Positions 26,836 to 35,030 are shown, counted from the stretch's first letter. The stretch is DNA of 64,000 nt from Dehalogenimonas sp. WBC-2 (GCA_001005265.1 CP011392.1:1485902-1549901); one strand, 5' to 3'. A program made the numbers and translations. The notes: generated by a model not told the origin, from the letters alone.

Positions 26836-26959
26836 TGGCAAGCGCCGTGGTGAACCCCGATTACACCCAGGGAGCACACGGGAGGGGTTTCACAGCTTAT
26901 TAAGCCGGACTGGTCGCAACAGCCCGGCACCCTGGTTTCCCCCACCACAGTGCTTGCCA
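26836..26959 (-). ncRNA. Structured RNA leader upstream of nrdJ (candidate cis-regulatory element)
   Basis: Within 124 bases ending 44 bases before nrdJ, the minus strand forms nested helices. TGGCAAGC pairs with GCTTGCCA at the ends, GTGGTG with CACCAC inside that, and CCAGGG with CCCTGG inside again; GCCGG/CCGGC forms an internal hairpin. Such layered complementarity is unlikely by chance. I do not find the B12-box sequence of classic cobalamin riboswitches. A conserved nrdJ-associated RNA motif has been described in other bacteria, but I cannot say whether this matches. A 60-codon frame (26802-26984) overlaps it and is judged less likely than an RNA. Confidence 0.6.
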
Positions 26960-26993
26960 GAACAACTCTATCCATTTCGTACAAATACCTGAA

Positions 26994-27182
26994 TCAGGTA
27001 TTTCCCTTTAATTTAAGTTGATAACAATTGGCCCATTGATTTTGGCAATCTCCTAAAATATTCCTGTATTCAACATTACCCTCATCGGCCTTATGGTGGC
27101 TTTTCGGAGCAAAACCTAGTGTGTTTTCTTCAATCTCCTGCATGAACTTCTTGCGACTGACTACCATCGTTGATTTGTTCAT
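26994..27182 (-). CDS. Short ORF with an RdhA-like twin-arginine-type start, possible relic
   Basis: This 62-residue frame starts MNKSTMVVSRKKFMQEIEEN after AAGGAG. The STMVVSRKKFMQ segment resembles the HSTVSRRDFMK start of RdhA leaders, but the second arginine is lysine and the hydrophobic stretch is missing. The rest has no recognisable domain. It lies between the rdhAB pair and nrdJ, close to another clear rdhA relic. It may be a decayed rdhA 5' end or an unrelated small gene. Confidence 0.35.
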   Translation of the reverse strand: MNKSTMVVSRKKFMQEIEENTLGFAPKSHHKADEGNVEYRNILGDCQNQWANCYQLKLKGNT

Positions 27183-27244
27183 AACACGAGTTCTCCTTAA
27201 CTGGTGATTTCTGAATTAATTCTTTTCCAAGTTGGTATTTCATC

Positions 27245-27302
27245 TGCAACAAGAAAAAAAGAGGGGGTGATTATGGATGAGCTCTCTTCTTTCCTTGTTG
27301 CA
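27245..27302 (-). terminator. Long hairpin after rdhB
   Basis: TGCAACAAG (27245-27253) pairs with CTTGTTGCA (27294-27302), and AAAAGAG/CTCTCTT-type pairing extends the stem inward. It lies just beyond the rdhB stop on the minus strand, where a terminator of the rdhAB transcript is expected. Confidence 0.6.
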
Positions 27303-27323
27303 CAATGGTTCTAGAGTGCTATG

Positions 27324-27632
27324 TCAGTTAACTTGCTTTTTAGAATGGACCTGAATCAGCCGAGCGATTATGATTGCAAATACTATTGATGCTCCCCCAA
27401 AAATACCGGCTGCAATCACAGCACCAGTCATCTCACTTTCGCCGGCAACAAAATTAGCATCAGATCCTACACTTATTGCAAACCATGCCCCAAAAATAGT
27501 GAATAGAAACCAAATTACGATAAGTACGTAGTGCCACCCCATAACCCTCCACCCATTTTGTTTTATTAGCTGCCACAACCAAGTTGCTAAAGCTGTAATT
27601 CCAATACCTATGAACAGTGTTATTAATTCCAT
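27324..27632 (-). CDS. rdhB: Reductive dehalogenase membrane anchor (RdhB)
   Basis: A 102-residue protein with three membrane helices (about residues 2-20, 32-54 and 68-92) and a basic tail, the size and layout of RdhB. RdhB is thought to anchor the exported RdhA on the outer face of the membrane. It follows rdhA-2 by 26 bases on the same strand and has AGGAG before its ATG. The EXE-type motif of many RdhB proteins is present only loosely (GESEMTG). It is the only rdhB in the window. Confidence 0.85.
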   Translation of the reverse strand: MELITLFIGIGITALATWLWQLIKQNGWRVMGWHYVLIVIWFLFTIFGAWFAISVGSDANFVAGESEMTGAVIAAGIFGGASIVFAIIIARLIQVHSKKQVN

Positions 27633-27658
27633 TGTTAAACTCCTATATTTTGTTTACT

Positions 27659-29020
27659 CTAGATTCTCCACGGAGCCCAAGCTGATAGTTGCCTGGGCTT
27701 GGGATTTTTCCCATAAAATAGGTCGTCTATGCCTCGCAGTACTGGTTGAACAAGCTCTTGTTTTGCCAAAAATCTTCCAGCATTGTGCAATGCGGAATTT
27801 GGCTTGCTATAAACACAAACAGCGGCACAAGTTGAACACCCATAGGTGATACGATATGCCATACATTTATATGGATCCCATTCCCACCTGACAGTACTGG
27901 TAGTTGTCATAACTTCAGTTGGCTCGACAGCATCAGTTATTGCTCCCGAAGGACAATTATCGGCGCATTTTCTACAAACCCTACACATATTTTGTAGGCC
28001 AAAATCAATGGGTTTATCGGGTATTAAAGGCATATTGGTTAATACTTCATAAAGTCGCACGTGCGCCCCCCAAGGGGTTACCACCAGACCACTTCGACCG
28101 AGTTCGCCAATACCAGCTGCGACTGCGAAAGGTCCCTCCATAATATCTTTATTCGAAAATGGTTGAGCTTTCGCATCATAACCAAGTTGGCGAATTACTG
28201 TTTCAAGGTATGTTGGATAAATATCGTCGTCACTACACTCCGTGGCAACAGCAATGTTGTTTAAACCACCAACATTTCCCTTTGTAGTTTGTAGGTCTTC
28301 AAAATTCCCACAGACAATGCAATACTTATATGGATATGGCCATGGAATATCCCTCCCGGTATCCTCATATCCATTCCAGCCCCCCCTATAGGTACCTTGT
28401 GTTCGCCCGATTTTATATACAAATGGGCGCATACTTTCATTTATTTCAGCAATACCTACCATCTCGGCGCCATACCACTTCGCAACTTTCTTTATCTTGG
28501 CCGTCATGTCTGCCGGAGATAATTCAAGCTTATTTGACGCGATTGCGATTTGTTCAAAACGTCCAGGCCCCATGTTGACGTGAATTTGATCGGTTGCTTG
28601 CACCATCGCGCTTGCCCAAATAAAATCCTCTTTTTCCTCGGTAGACATACTAGCAACATAGGTGTTTTTTTCTTGTACTGCCTTGAAAACAGTTTCGCCC
28701 CATTTGCCTGACCAATCCTTCTGGGATGTTCTGCGAACTGTTTGGGCAAATCCATGATCTCTTTCATCAAATAGAGACAACCCGCCGATTATCTTCGTCG
28801 TGCCAATATAACCTTCCCTTGGTTCGATGTTATCAGCCATATAACCGGGAAGAACATCGGGATACTCGTGCCTATGAGAACTACGGGCTCTACCAGGAGG
28901 ATCTATTTCATCAGCAGCTTCGATTCTTACAGCACTTGCTGCCGCTGTACCGAGGGCTATCGCGCTTCCTAGCCCAATTGTTTTAACAAAATTTCGTCTT
29001 GAAACTTGTGGATTACCCAT
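27659..29020 (-). CDS. rdhA: Reductive dehalogenase catalytic subunit (rdhA-2) with cognate rdhB
   Basis: A 453-residue RdhA with the leader SRRNFVKTIGLGSAIALG. It is quite different from the others in its middle region (YMADNIEPREGYIGTTKIIGGLSLFDERDHGF). Fe-S motifs are CRVCRKCADNCP (about 344-355) and a second set C-x8-CSTC-x3-C near 384-400. The start follows AAGGAG. It is the only rdhA here in an rdhAB operon, and it is divergent from a MerR-type regulator, so it is probably inducible. The lower GC content of this block suggests recent acquisition. Confidence 0.95.
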   Translation of the reverse strand: MGNPQVSRRNFVKTIGLGSAIALGTAAASAVRIEAADEIDPPGRARSSHRHEYPDVLPGYMADNIEPREGYIGTTKIIGGLSLFDERDHGFAQTVRRTSQKDWSGKWGETVFKAVQEKNTYVASMSTEEKEDFIWASAMVQATDQIHVNMGPGRFEQIAIASNKLELSPADMTAKIKKVAKWYGAEMVGIAEINESMRPFVYKIGRTQGTYRGGWNGYEDTGRDIPWPYPYKYCIVCGNFEDLQTTKGNVGGLNNIAVATECSDDDIYPTYLETVIRQLGYDAKAQPFSNKDIMEGPFAVAAGIGELGRSGLVVTPWGAHVRLYEVLTNMPLIPDKPIDFGLQNMCRVCRKCADNCPSGAITDAVEPTEVMTTTSTVRWEWDPYKCMAYRITYGCSTCAAVCVYSKPNSALHNAGRFLAKQELVQPVLRGIDDLFYGKNPKPRQLSAWAPWRI

Positions 29021-29102
29021 AAAATCTCCTTCGTAATGACTTGTGTCTCCGGAAAAATGAATACTAACTTACTTTTTACATTTTGCACCTCGTGTTGGTA
29101 TT

Positions 29103-29157
29103 TTATTGTCGAGACAGTAACATATCATTACGTTATTGTCAATACTTACCGTAACGT
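29103..29157. promoter_or_regulatory. Repeated operator-like motifs between rdhA-2 and the MerR gene
   Basis: TTATTGTC occurs at 29103 and again at 29133. An inverted, one-mismatch copy (GACAGTAA) follows the first, and ACGTTA (29130-29135) mirrors TAACGT (29152-29157). The cluster lies 80-140 bases upstream of rdhA-2 in the shared divergent region. A TGACAAT/ATTGTCA pair also precedes rdhA-3. A common regulator binding ATTGTC-containing sites is plausible. Confidence 0.5.
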
Positions 29158-29239
29158 CACATTATTCTCGTTTTGTAATTTTTCTCACTGGGTGTTTGTC
29201 TATGCTATACTTCCTAAATACAACAGGAGATTAATTTTC

Positions 29240-29674
29240 ATGGAACAAAGAATATCGGTAATGCAAATCGGCGAAGTGGCCAAACGGACAGGTATGAGTC
29301 AAAGAACGCTTAGATACTATGAAGAAGAGGGACTCGTTCACCCTGCAGGTACCACCTCTGGGGGTTTGCGTCTTTATGATGAATCAGATGTCACTCGCCT
29401 CCGTTTCATTAATCGACTTAGATTACTTAGTATTAGTCTTGATGATATAAAAATAATACTTGGCAATAATAAGATTCCTCCCGTCAATAGATCAGAAAGA
29501 ATAAACCGCACTTTAGATGCACTGAATCTATCAAAACAGAAAATCAGGGAGTCTATTGAACTATTGACTCAGACCGACCAAGAAAATGAGACAGCACTAA
29601 TAATTGTCGAGCAATGCCGCGAATGTCCCAAACCAAATTGCGCGGGGTGTCTGAAAAAGAAATACTTGCTTTAA
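29240..29674 (+). CDS. MerR-family regulator with C-terminal cysteines
   Basis: A 144-residue protein with the MerR DNA-binding region IGEVAKRTGMSQRTLRYYEEEGLV near residues 9-32, then GGLRLYDESDVTRLRFI, a coiled-coil dimer helix, and a tail with CRECPKPNCAGC. The cysteines suggest metal, redox or thiol-reactive ligand sensing. ATG at 29240 was chosen because AGGAGA lies about ten bases before it, although the frame is open further upstream. It lies between rdhA-2B (divergent) and rdhA-3 (downstream, same strand) and is the obvious candidate regulator of both. Confidence 0.88.
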   Translation: MEQRISVMQIGEVAKRTGMSQRTLRYYEEEGLVHPAGTTSGGLRLYDESDVTRLRFINRLRLLSISLDDIKIILGNNKIPPVNRSERINRTLDALNLSKQKIRESIELLTQTDQENETALIIVEQCRECPKPNCAGCLKKKYLL

Positions 29675-29710
29675 CGCCACGCTAAAAATCCGATATGGAT
29701 TACTTTGGGC

Positions 29711-29746
29711 TGACAATGAGTGTTATTATTAATTACTATATTGTCA
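29711..29746 (+). promoter_or_regulatory. Inverted repeat upstream of rdhA-3
   Basis: TGACAAT (29711-29717) and ATTGTCA (29740-29746) form a perfect 7-bp inverted repeat with a 22-base AT-rich spacer, 12 bases before the rdhA-3 start. The half-site matches the TTATTGTC motifs upstream of rdhA-2. Confidence 0.5.
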
Positions 29747-29758
29747 TATAGGATAACT

Positions 29759-31171
29759 ATGGAAGTTAATCATATTCAATTTCATACTACCGTCGATCGC
29801 AGGCAATATTTGAAAAAGATCGGGGTATGGGCATTCGGCTTTCATGATGAAGCCTTTTCAGTGGCTCAATATCACGATTTTGATGAAATTATTACGAGCG
29901 AAGCCTTTCATGCGTCGCGATTACCATGGTGGGTTACTGAATTGGATTATGATAATCCCACCACAGAGATCGATTGGACGCAAGCAAAGCGTTTTGATTT
30001 CAGGCATCTACCACAATGTTCCTGGCAAGGCGCTAAAGAACTCAATGCATGGGCTGAATTAAGAGACGGTCGAGATCCAACTAAAAGGAAGCAAAATGAG
30101 CATAATATTCGTATTAAATACAGTAAGCAGTGTTTTGCAAAGCAACGGTACAATCTCTCCTCAAAATCCTTGACATCTCTTCTTTTTGGATCAAGCAGCG
30201 GCAAATACGGTAGCTTAAACGATGGTTTCTTTGGGCCTGAAGTAGAAAGTCCAAGTGATATTGGTGTTAAAAAATGGACTGGAACCCTAGAAGAGGCTTC
30301 TACACTGCTTTGGCAAGTATGTATTCTACTTGGAGCATCTGACGTTTCTCTTATAGAATTAAACCCAAAAACGAGCCGAAACCTTATAGCTAGTCATGAG
30401 TTTCACGACGGTAAACCCTACGTGTTTGAGGAGACAGAGCAAGCTTATGAAACTGGAGAGAATAGTACAAAGCGACAGCCGAAAGATGGAAAAAGAGTTA
30501 TCCCTGATCGCTGTCGTTGGCTAATTCACTATTCGCTCAGCGAATTAGAAAGTTGGCCATATCATATTTTTGAAAATAGTTGGTTGCGTTATGCAGACGC
30601 TAGAATGCTTCAATACCGGATCCAGGCGTTCATAAAAGGGCTTGGCTATCAAGCAATTGGTCCTTGTAGTTTTACAAATAATATGTCGGAAAATGTTGGT
30701 ATGGCTGTATTAGGAGGCGAAGCGGAATTAGGACGGAATAATATGGCTATATCACCTTTGCTTGGCTCAATATGCGGACAATATGCAACGATCATTACAG
30801 ATCTACCACTAGCACCAACAAAACCTATAGATGCCGGCATACGGCGGTTTTGTCATAGTTGTATGAGTTGTGCATTAACCTGTCCTGGTAATGCAGTTTC
30901 CAGAGGTGGCATCCCAACAAATGAAATCCAAATGGAACCAAGTTGGGAGGGTTTTGGGCCATCCCATCGCTGGGGAAATAGAAGCAATTTCGAAAAAACC
31001 ACCGCGGGAGTATATCGTCAACAAGAAGGTAAAAATGAGGCAGCTTTTTATAAACATTGGTATTTTTCTCCTTCCGATTGCCAGTTAATGAACGATCAAT
31101 GTGGAACTTGGGGTTGCGGCACATCTTGTGTATTCAAAAATGGAGTGACCGGCATCGCTAGAGGATGTTGA
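29759..31171 (+). CDS. rdhA: Atypical reductive dehalogenase (rdhA-3), shortened C-terminus
   Basis: A 470-residue RdhA-like protein. Its leader has a twin arginine (VDRRQYLKKIG), but the following stretch is poorly hydrophobic and acidic, so export is doubtful. The first Fe-S motif CHSCMSCALTCP (about 363-374) is canonical. The second is C-x6-C-x4-C-x3-C, with wider spacing than the other RdhAs. It stops 14 residues after that motif, about 50 residues shorter than rdhA-4 to rdhA-8. Instead of rdhB, a BASS-like transporter gene follows after 16 bases. GC is low. Activity is uncertain. Confidence 0.85.
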   Translation: MEVNHIQFHTTVDRRQYLKKIGVWAFGFHDEAFSVAQYHDFDEIITSEAFHASRLPWWVTELDYDNPTTEIDWTQAKRFDFRHLPQCSWQGAKELNAWAELRDGRDPTKRKQNEHNIRIKYSKQCFAKQRYNLSSKSLTSLLFGSSSGKYGSLNDGFFGPEVESPSDIGVKKWTGTLEEASTLLWQVCILLGASDVSLIELNPKTSRNLIASHEFHDGKPYVFEETEQAYETGENSTKRQPKDGKRVIPDRCRWLIHYSLSELESWPYHIFENSWLRYADARMLQYRIQAFIKGLGYQAIGPCSFTNNMSENVGMAVLGGEAELGRNNMAISPLLGSICGQYATIITDLPLAPTKPIDAGIRRFCHSCMSCALTCPGNAVSRGGIPTNEIQMEPSWEGFGPSHRWGNRSNFEKTTAGVYRQQEGKNEAAFYKHWYFSPSDCQLMNDQCGTWGCGTSCVFKNGVTGIARGC

Positions 31172-31187
31172 GAAGGCCAATTGGCTT

Positions 31188-32141
31188 ATGGATTGGAATA
31201 TATTTTTAAAATTACTACTTCAACGCCATAACTTCGCTCTCTTGGTGGGTATTATCGCAGGATTTCTTATTCCAAATGGGGCACAATCAATTCTGCATAT
31301 CATGATTCCCCTACTCATCCTTGCCATGACCCTCTCCATGAGCCGCACTCACATTAAAGATATTCTCAAACCTAAATTAATCGTAAAACCACTAATGATG
31401 ATACTATTCTTCAATTTCATAATCCTTGGTATGTTTAATATTGCTCTAGGATATTTATTATCTGATGATTTTGCTATTAGGGCCGGTTTTGTTATATTAG
31501 CAGGCGCTCCGCCTTCATTAGCTATCCCTGCTTTCGCCTACAATCTCAAAGGTAATGTCAATGAGGCGTTTATAGGCACAACTCTCGGGTATATTGCATC
31601 GATAGCGATAATGCCCGTTATGGTTGGGTTGTTTTTAAATGGCAAATATGATTCAAGCCAGCTATTCTTGATATTGTTCGAATTAATTGTTATCCCCATT
31701 ATTTTATCCCAATTTTATAGAGTTTCAGGGATAATGAGATATACTGAGCGTTACCATGGTCATATTATTAATTGGTGTATAGCGATTGTGTGCTTTTCGT
31801 TAATAGGAATCAACCATGATTTGATTACCTCCTCACCAAAGGATTTATTAGTACCTTCAATTGTGGCGATTATCACAATATTCATTTTGGGAGAAATAAT
31901 ATTTTATTTATGCAGAAGAACTTCAATAAGCTACCAACAAACCGTAAATATCATTTTATTTGGAACCATGAAAAAATGGGCTGGCGCTAGTGCTATTGCG
32001 CTTACATTATTTGGAGAAAAAGCAACTTTACCGGCAACATTGGGCATTATAGTGGGTTTCTTGTATTACTTTTGGTTAGTTCTTAAAATTGGGCATAGTG
32101 AACTTCCTCTAGGAGTAGGCACGACTCCACGGCTGTTTTGA
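31188..32141 (+). CDS. BASS-like (bile acid:Na+ symporter superfamily) membrane transporter
   Basis: A 317-residue protein with about nine or ten membrane helices. Features such as LILAMTLSMSRTHIKDILKP, a broken-helix region AGAPPSLAIPAFAYNLKGN and GTMKKWAGASAIAL fit the BASS/ACR3-type fold of transporters for organic anions or arsenite. It begins 16 bases after the rdhA-3 stop and has the same low GC content, so the two appear to form an operon acquired together. It could move a halogenated organic acid, a dehalogenation product or an unrelated solute. Confidence 0.6.
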   Translation: MDWNIFLKLLLQRHNFALLVGIIAGFLIPNGAQSILHIMIPLLILAMTLSMSRTHIKDILKPKLIVKPLMMILFFNFIILGMFNIALGYLLSDDFAIRAGFVILAGAPPSLAIPAFAYNLKGNVNEAFIGTTLGYIASIAIMPVMVGLFLNGKYDSSQLFLILFELIVIPIILSQFYRVSGIMRYTERYHGHIINWCIAIVCFSLIGINHDLITSSPKDLLVPSIVAIITIFILGEIIFYLCRRTSISYQQTVNIILFGTMKKWAGASAIALTLFGEKATLPATLGIIVGFLYYFWLVLKIGHSELPLGVGTTPRLF

Positions 32142-32329
32142 CCCTCAGACGACCAAACTAGATTGGCTGACGCTTATCAGCAAGAGGCACTCGCGTCTTC
32201 GTTACCTTGACCTTATGTACATTGAACATTTTTGGCACATTTGCATTCTTTAACCAGATGCCTTATACTGTATCCAGTTAAAGAAACGGTTATTACACGC
32301 ATTTCAGAATCGCCCTTCGATTCAGGCAT

Positions 32330-32374
32330 TGGATGACCAGACTCTAACGAGTATTAAAGAGAGGAGGTCATCCA
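32330..32374 (+). promoter_or_regulatory. Ribosome-binding-site-sequestering hairpin
   Basis: TGGATGACC (32330-32338) pairs perfectly with GGTCATCCA (32366-32374), which includes the end of the AGGAGG site and runs to within one base of the ATG. A smaller ACTC/GAGT hairpin (32341-32352) nests in the loop. The fold would hide the ribosome-binding site of the zinc-ribbon gene, suggesting control by temperature, a protein or a ligand. Confidence 0.6.
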
Positions 32375-32375
32375 T

Positions 32376-32708
32376 ATGGCTTATCAACCCAGAACCCTCA
32401 ACTGCTGCGATTGCGGTTCAGATTTCACCTTCAGCGTAGAAGATCAAGAATTTTTTGCGTCCAAAGGTTTCGTCAATGAACCCAAACGCTGCCCCAGCTG
32501 CCGCACTGCCCGCAAGGCGGAACGCGGTTCAAGCAACGGCGGTTCCAGCTTCGGCGGTAACGGCGGCGGCTACAATTCTGCCCCCCGGCAGATGTTCCCG
32601 GCTGTTTGTTCCGATTGCGGCAAGGCAACTCAGGTCCCGTTTGAACCCCGTAACGGCAAACCGGTTTACTGCAGCGATTGTTATCGCAGAGTAAGCGCCA
32701 CCCGTTAA
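32376..32708 (+). CDS. Zinc-ribbon protein with two CxxC pairs per end
   Basis: A 110-residue protein with an N-terminal CCDCGSDFTFSVEDQEFFASKGF...CPSC ribbon, a glycine- and serine-rich linker (about 50-70) and a C-terminal CSDCG...CSDC ribbon. The N-terminal type is a known probable zinc-ribbon domain seen in Chloroflexota and other bacteria; a nucleic-acid role is likely but unproven. It lies upstream of an RRM protein and has its own terminator. Its ribosome-binding site is caught in a hairpin. Confidence 0.8.
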   Translation: MAYQPRTLNCCDCGSDFTFSVEDQEFFASKGFVNEPKRCPSCRTARKAERGSSNGGSSFGGNGGGYNSAPRQMFPAVCSDCGKATQVPFEPRNGKPVYCSDCYRRVSATR

Positions 32709-32725
32709 TTCTAAAACGGCAAGAT

Positions 32726-32765
32726 ACACGCAGGCTGGAGAGATCTGGCCTGCGTGTTTGTTTTT
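32726..32765 (+). terminator. Rho-independent terminator after the zinc-ribbon gene
   Basis: ACACGCAGGC pairs with GCCTGCGTGT around 12 bases and is followed by TTGTTTTT. Confidence 0.85.
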
Positions 32766-32854
32766 AAGGGGGGAGTTACCTCACCCCCTGCCCTCTCCGT
32801 CAACAGGAGAGGGGGATGATATTGGGATGAGGAGGCTATAGGAGGAGGATATAA

Positions 32855-33163
32855 ATGAACTGCATAAATATTTATGTCGGCAATGTAGAACCCAGTGTGA
32901 CTGAGACGGAACTCAAAAGCGTGTTCAGCCGCTACGGGTTGGTGGAAAAGGTGACCATGGTCAAAGATGAGGACGACAGCGTCCAGGCGCGGGGCCACGG
33001 TTACGTGGAGATGCCCTCAGTAGCGGCGGGCAATATGGCGATAGCCGCGATCAACGGCGCACGGCTGCGGGGGCAGGAGTTATGTGTGGTTGAAGCCATG
33101 CCGTTGTCCAGCGTGATTTTGAGAACAGAGAAGCCCAGGTTGGGGAGGCGGGGGCGGCGGTAG
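32855..33163 (+). CDS. RNA-recognition-motif (RRM) protein
   Basis: A 102-residue single-RRM protein with the RNP2 motif NIYVGNV at residues 4-10 and a degenerate RNP1 (RGHGYVEMPS) near residues 46-55, then a basic tail (RLGRRGRR). Such small glycine- or arginine-tailed RRM proteins bind single-stranded RNA and are often cold-induced in bacteria. The start follows AGGAGGA. A CCTCTCC/GGAGAGG hairpin (about 32793-32814) lies in its upstream gap. Confidence 0.92.
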   Translation: MNCINIYVGNVEPSVTETELKSVFSRYGLVEKVTMVKDEDDSVQARGHGYVEMPSVAAGNMAIAAINGARLRGQELCVVEAMPLSSVILRTEKPRLGRRGRR

Positions 33164-33298
33164 GACAACAAGAAATATCTAATTTCTAATATCTTCTGGT
33201 ATTACGGTCCGGTCAAGTGCGCCATCACCGTCGTTTCAATTGCACCACACCCCTAAACCTCACTTGCACCACTTCCCTCGATACGCTAAAGTCTTGCC

Positions 33299-34693
33299 AT
33301 GGCTAAGCAACGCATTGTATTTGTGTGTTCCGGCTGCGGAAATGAGAGCGCCAAATGGCAGGGCAAGTGCCCCGGCTGCGGCGAGTGGAATACTTTATTT
33401 GAACAGGCTGTAGCCACAGTCAAACCAGCGGCACGGCGGCGGGCGGCAGCCAATGGGTCACAGTCATTAGCCGAGGTGGAGATCACCGGGCATGAGCGGA
33501 TATCTGTGGCTATGGGCGAGGTCAACCGGGTGCTGGGCGGGGGACTGGTGCCGGGGTCATTATGTCTGGTCGGCGGCGAACCGGGCATAGGCAAATCCAC
33601 CCTGTTACTTCAGGTGGCGGCGCAGATGGCGGAGCGGGGCGGAGCACCGGTGCTTTATGTTACCGGTGAGGAAACCAGACCGCAGATCAAGATGCGGGCC
33701 AAACGCCTGGGTATAAACGGCGACGGACTGTATGTCCTCAACGAAACCGACCTGGACGTTATTACCGCTGAAATGGATAAACTTTCACCGGGACTGGTGG
33801 TCATAGACTCCATCCAGACGGTCTATACCCCCGATCTGGACATGGCGCCGGGCGGGGTGACACAGGTCAGAGAGTGCGCCGCCAGGCTGGTTACATGGGC
33901 CAAGGCGACGCAGACACCGGTGTTCATTGCCGGTCACGTTACCAAGGACGGGACTATTGCCGGACCGAGACTACTTGAGCACATCGTTGATACGGTCTTA
34001 TACCTAGAAGGCGAGCCGTTCTCCAGCTACCGCATCCTGCGCTCGGTCAAGAACCGTTACGGTTCGGTCAATGAAGTAGGCATATTTGAAATGAAGGAAC
34101 ACGGCCTGGCTGAGGTGCAAAACCCGTCAGAAGTATTCTTATCACGTGACAGGCAGAACTCTATCGGTTCAGCGGTGGTGCCGGTGCTGGAAGGCTCAAG
34201 GCCGCTGCTGGTGGAGATACAGGCGCTGACCAACGCCACCAGCTTTGGACAGCCACGGCGGACGGCCAACGGCCTGGACTTCGGACGGCTGATAATCATC
34301 ACCGCGGTGCTATCACGGCGGGCATATCTCAAACTGGGGGCGCAGGATGTCATTGCCAGCGCCACAGGCGGACTGCACGTAGCCGAACCGGCGGCGGACC
34401 TGGCGGCGGCCATGGCCATCACCTCAAGTTACAAAAATATCGGCGTTGACCCGCACCTGGTGGCTATCGGGGAGGTGGGGCTGTCCGGCGAGATCCGTAA
34501 CGTGCCGCAGATAGAACGCAGATTGGCCGAGGCGGCGCGGCTGGGCTTCACCAAAGCACTGGTGCCGGCGGCGGCGCGGGCCAAGTCTCCATCTAACGAT
34601 TTTCAACTGATTCACGTACGCGATATTAGGCAGGCGCTGGCGGCGGCGCTGACGGGGCAGAAGGCTGACGAGGGGGGCGAAACCGAAGAGTAG
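33299..34693 (+). CDS. radA: DNA repair protein RadA
   Basis: A 464-residue protein. It has an N-terminal zinc finger (CSGCG...CPGCGEW, residues 10-30), a RecA-like core with Walker A GEPGIGKSTLL near 93-103, and the RadA hallmark KNRYGS (about 250). A C-terminal Lon-like domain contains DPHLVAIGEVGLSGEIR. RadA is a branch-migrating helicase in recombinational repair. It ends one base before a small membrane-protein gene, so they are probably in one transcript leading towards clpC. Confidence 0.96.
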   Translation: MAKQRIVFVCSGCGNESAKWQGKCPGCGEWNTLFEQAVATVKPAARRRAAANGSQSLAEVEITGHERISVAMGEVNRVLGGGLVPGSLCLVGGEPGIGKSTLLLQVAAQMAERGGAPVLYVTGEETRPQIKMRAKRLGINGDGLYVLNETDLDVITAEMDKLSPGLVVIDSIQTVYTPDLDMAPGGVTQVRECAARLVTWAKATQTPVFIAGHVTKDGTIAGPRLLEHIVDTVLYLEGEPFSSYRILRSVKNRYGSVNEVGIFEMKEHGLAEVQNPSEVFLSRDRQNSIGSAVVPVLEGSRPLLVEIQALTNATSFGQPRRTANGLDFGRLIIITAVLSRRAYLKLGAQDVIASATGGLHVAEPAADLAAAMAITSSYKNIGVDPHLVAIGEVGLSGEIRNVPQIERRLAEAARLGFTKALVPAAARAKSPSNDFQLIHVRDIRQALAAALTGQKADEGGETEE

Positions 34694-34694
34694 C

Positions 34695-35030
34695 ATGTCC
34701 CGAAGCATCTTTGTCATCAAGGCCGTCCACACTGCCATCTTCTGGTTCATGATCGGCTGCTTTGCCTGGAATCTCTACGCGGCAGCCACCGGCACCTTCT
34801 CCTGGCTGCTGGCCGTAACCTATGGCTCACATATCCTTGAAGGGGTGGCACTGGCATTCAACAACGGCACCTGTCCGCTGCGGACGATGGCCGAAAAACA
34901 TGGGGCGCAGAACGGGGCGGTGACCGATATCTTCCTGCCACAGTGGCTGGCTTCCAGGATATTTATCTTCGGCATGGGCATGTTCATCGTTGAGACGGCG
35001 TGGCTGATCATCAGTTATTTCACCCGATAA
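34695..35030 (+). CDS. Small membrane protein of unknown function
   Basis: A 111-residue protein with about three helices: VHTAIFWFMIGCFAWNLYAA, WLLAVTYGSHILEGVALAF and the C-terminal IFIFGMGMFIVETAWLIISYF. A loop has NGTCPLRTMAEKHG, similar to the H..E...CPL pattern in some small uncharacterised membrane-protein families. The start is one base after the radA stop, with the ribosome-binding site inside radA. Function is unknown; co-transcription with radA is likely. Confidence 0.7.
   Translation: MSRSIFVIKAVHTAIFWFMIGCFAWNLYAAATGTFSWLLAVTYGSHILEGVALAFNNGTCPLRTMAEKHGAQNGAVTDIFLPQWLASRIFIFGMGMFIVETAWLIISYFTR

Noticed and set aside
26802-26984. A 60-codon cysteine-containing frame before nrdJ
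   Set aside because: It coincides with the nested RNA structure, has no good ribosome-binding site and no recognisable domain. The RNA explanation is preferred but not proven.
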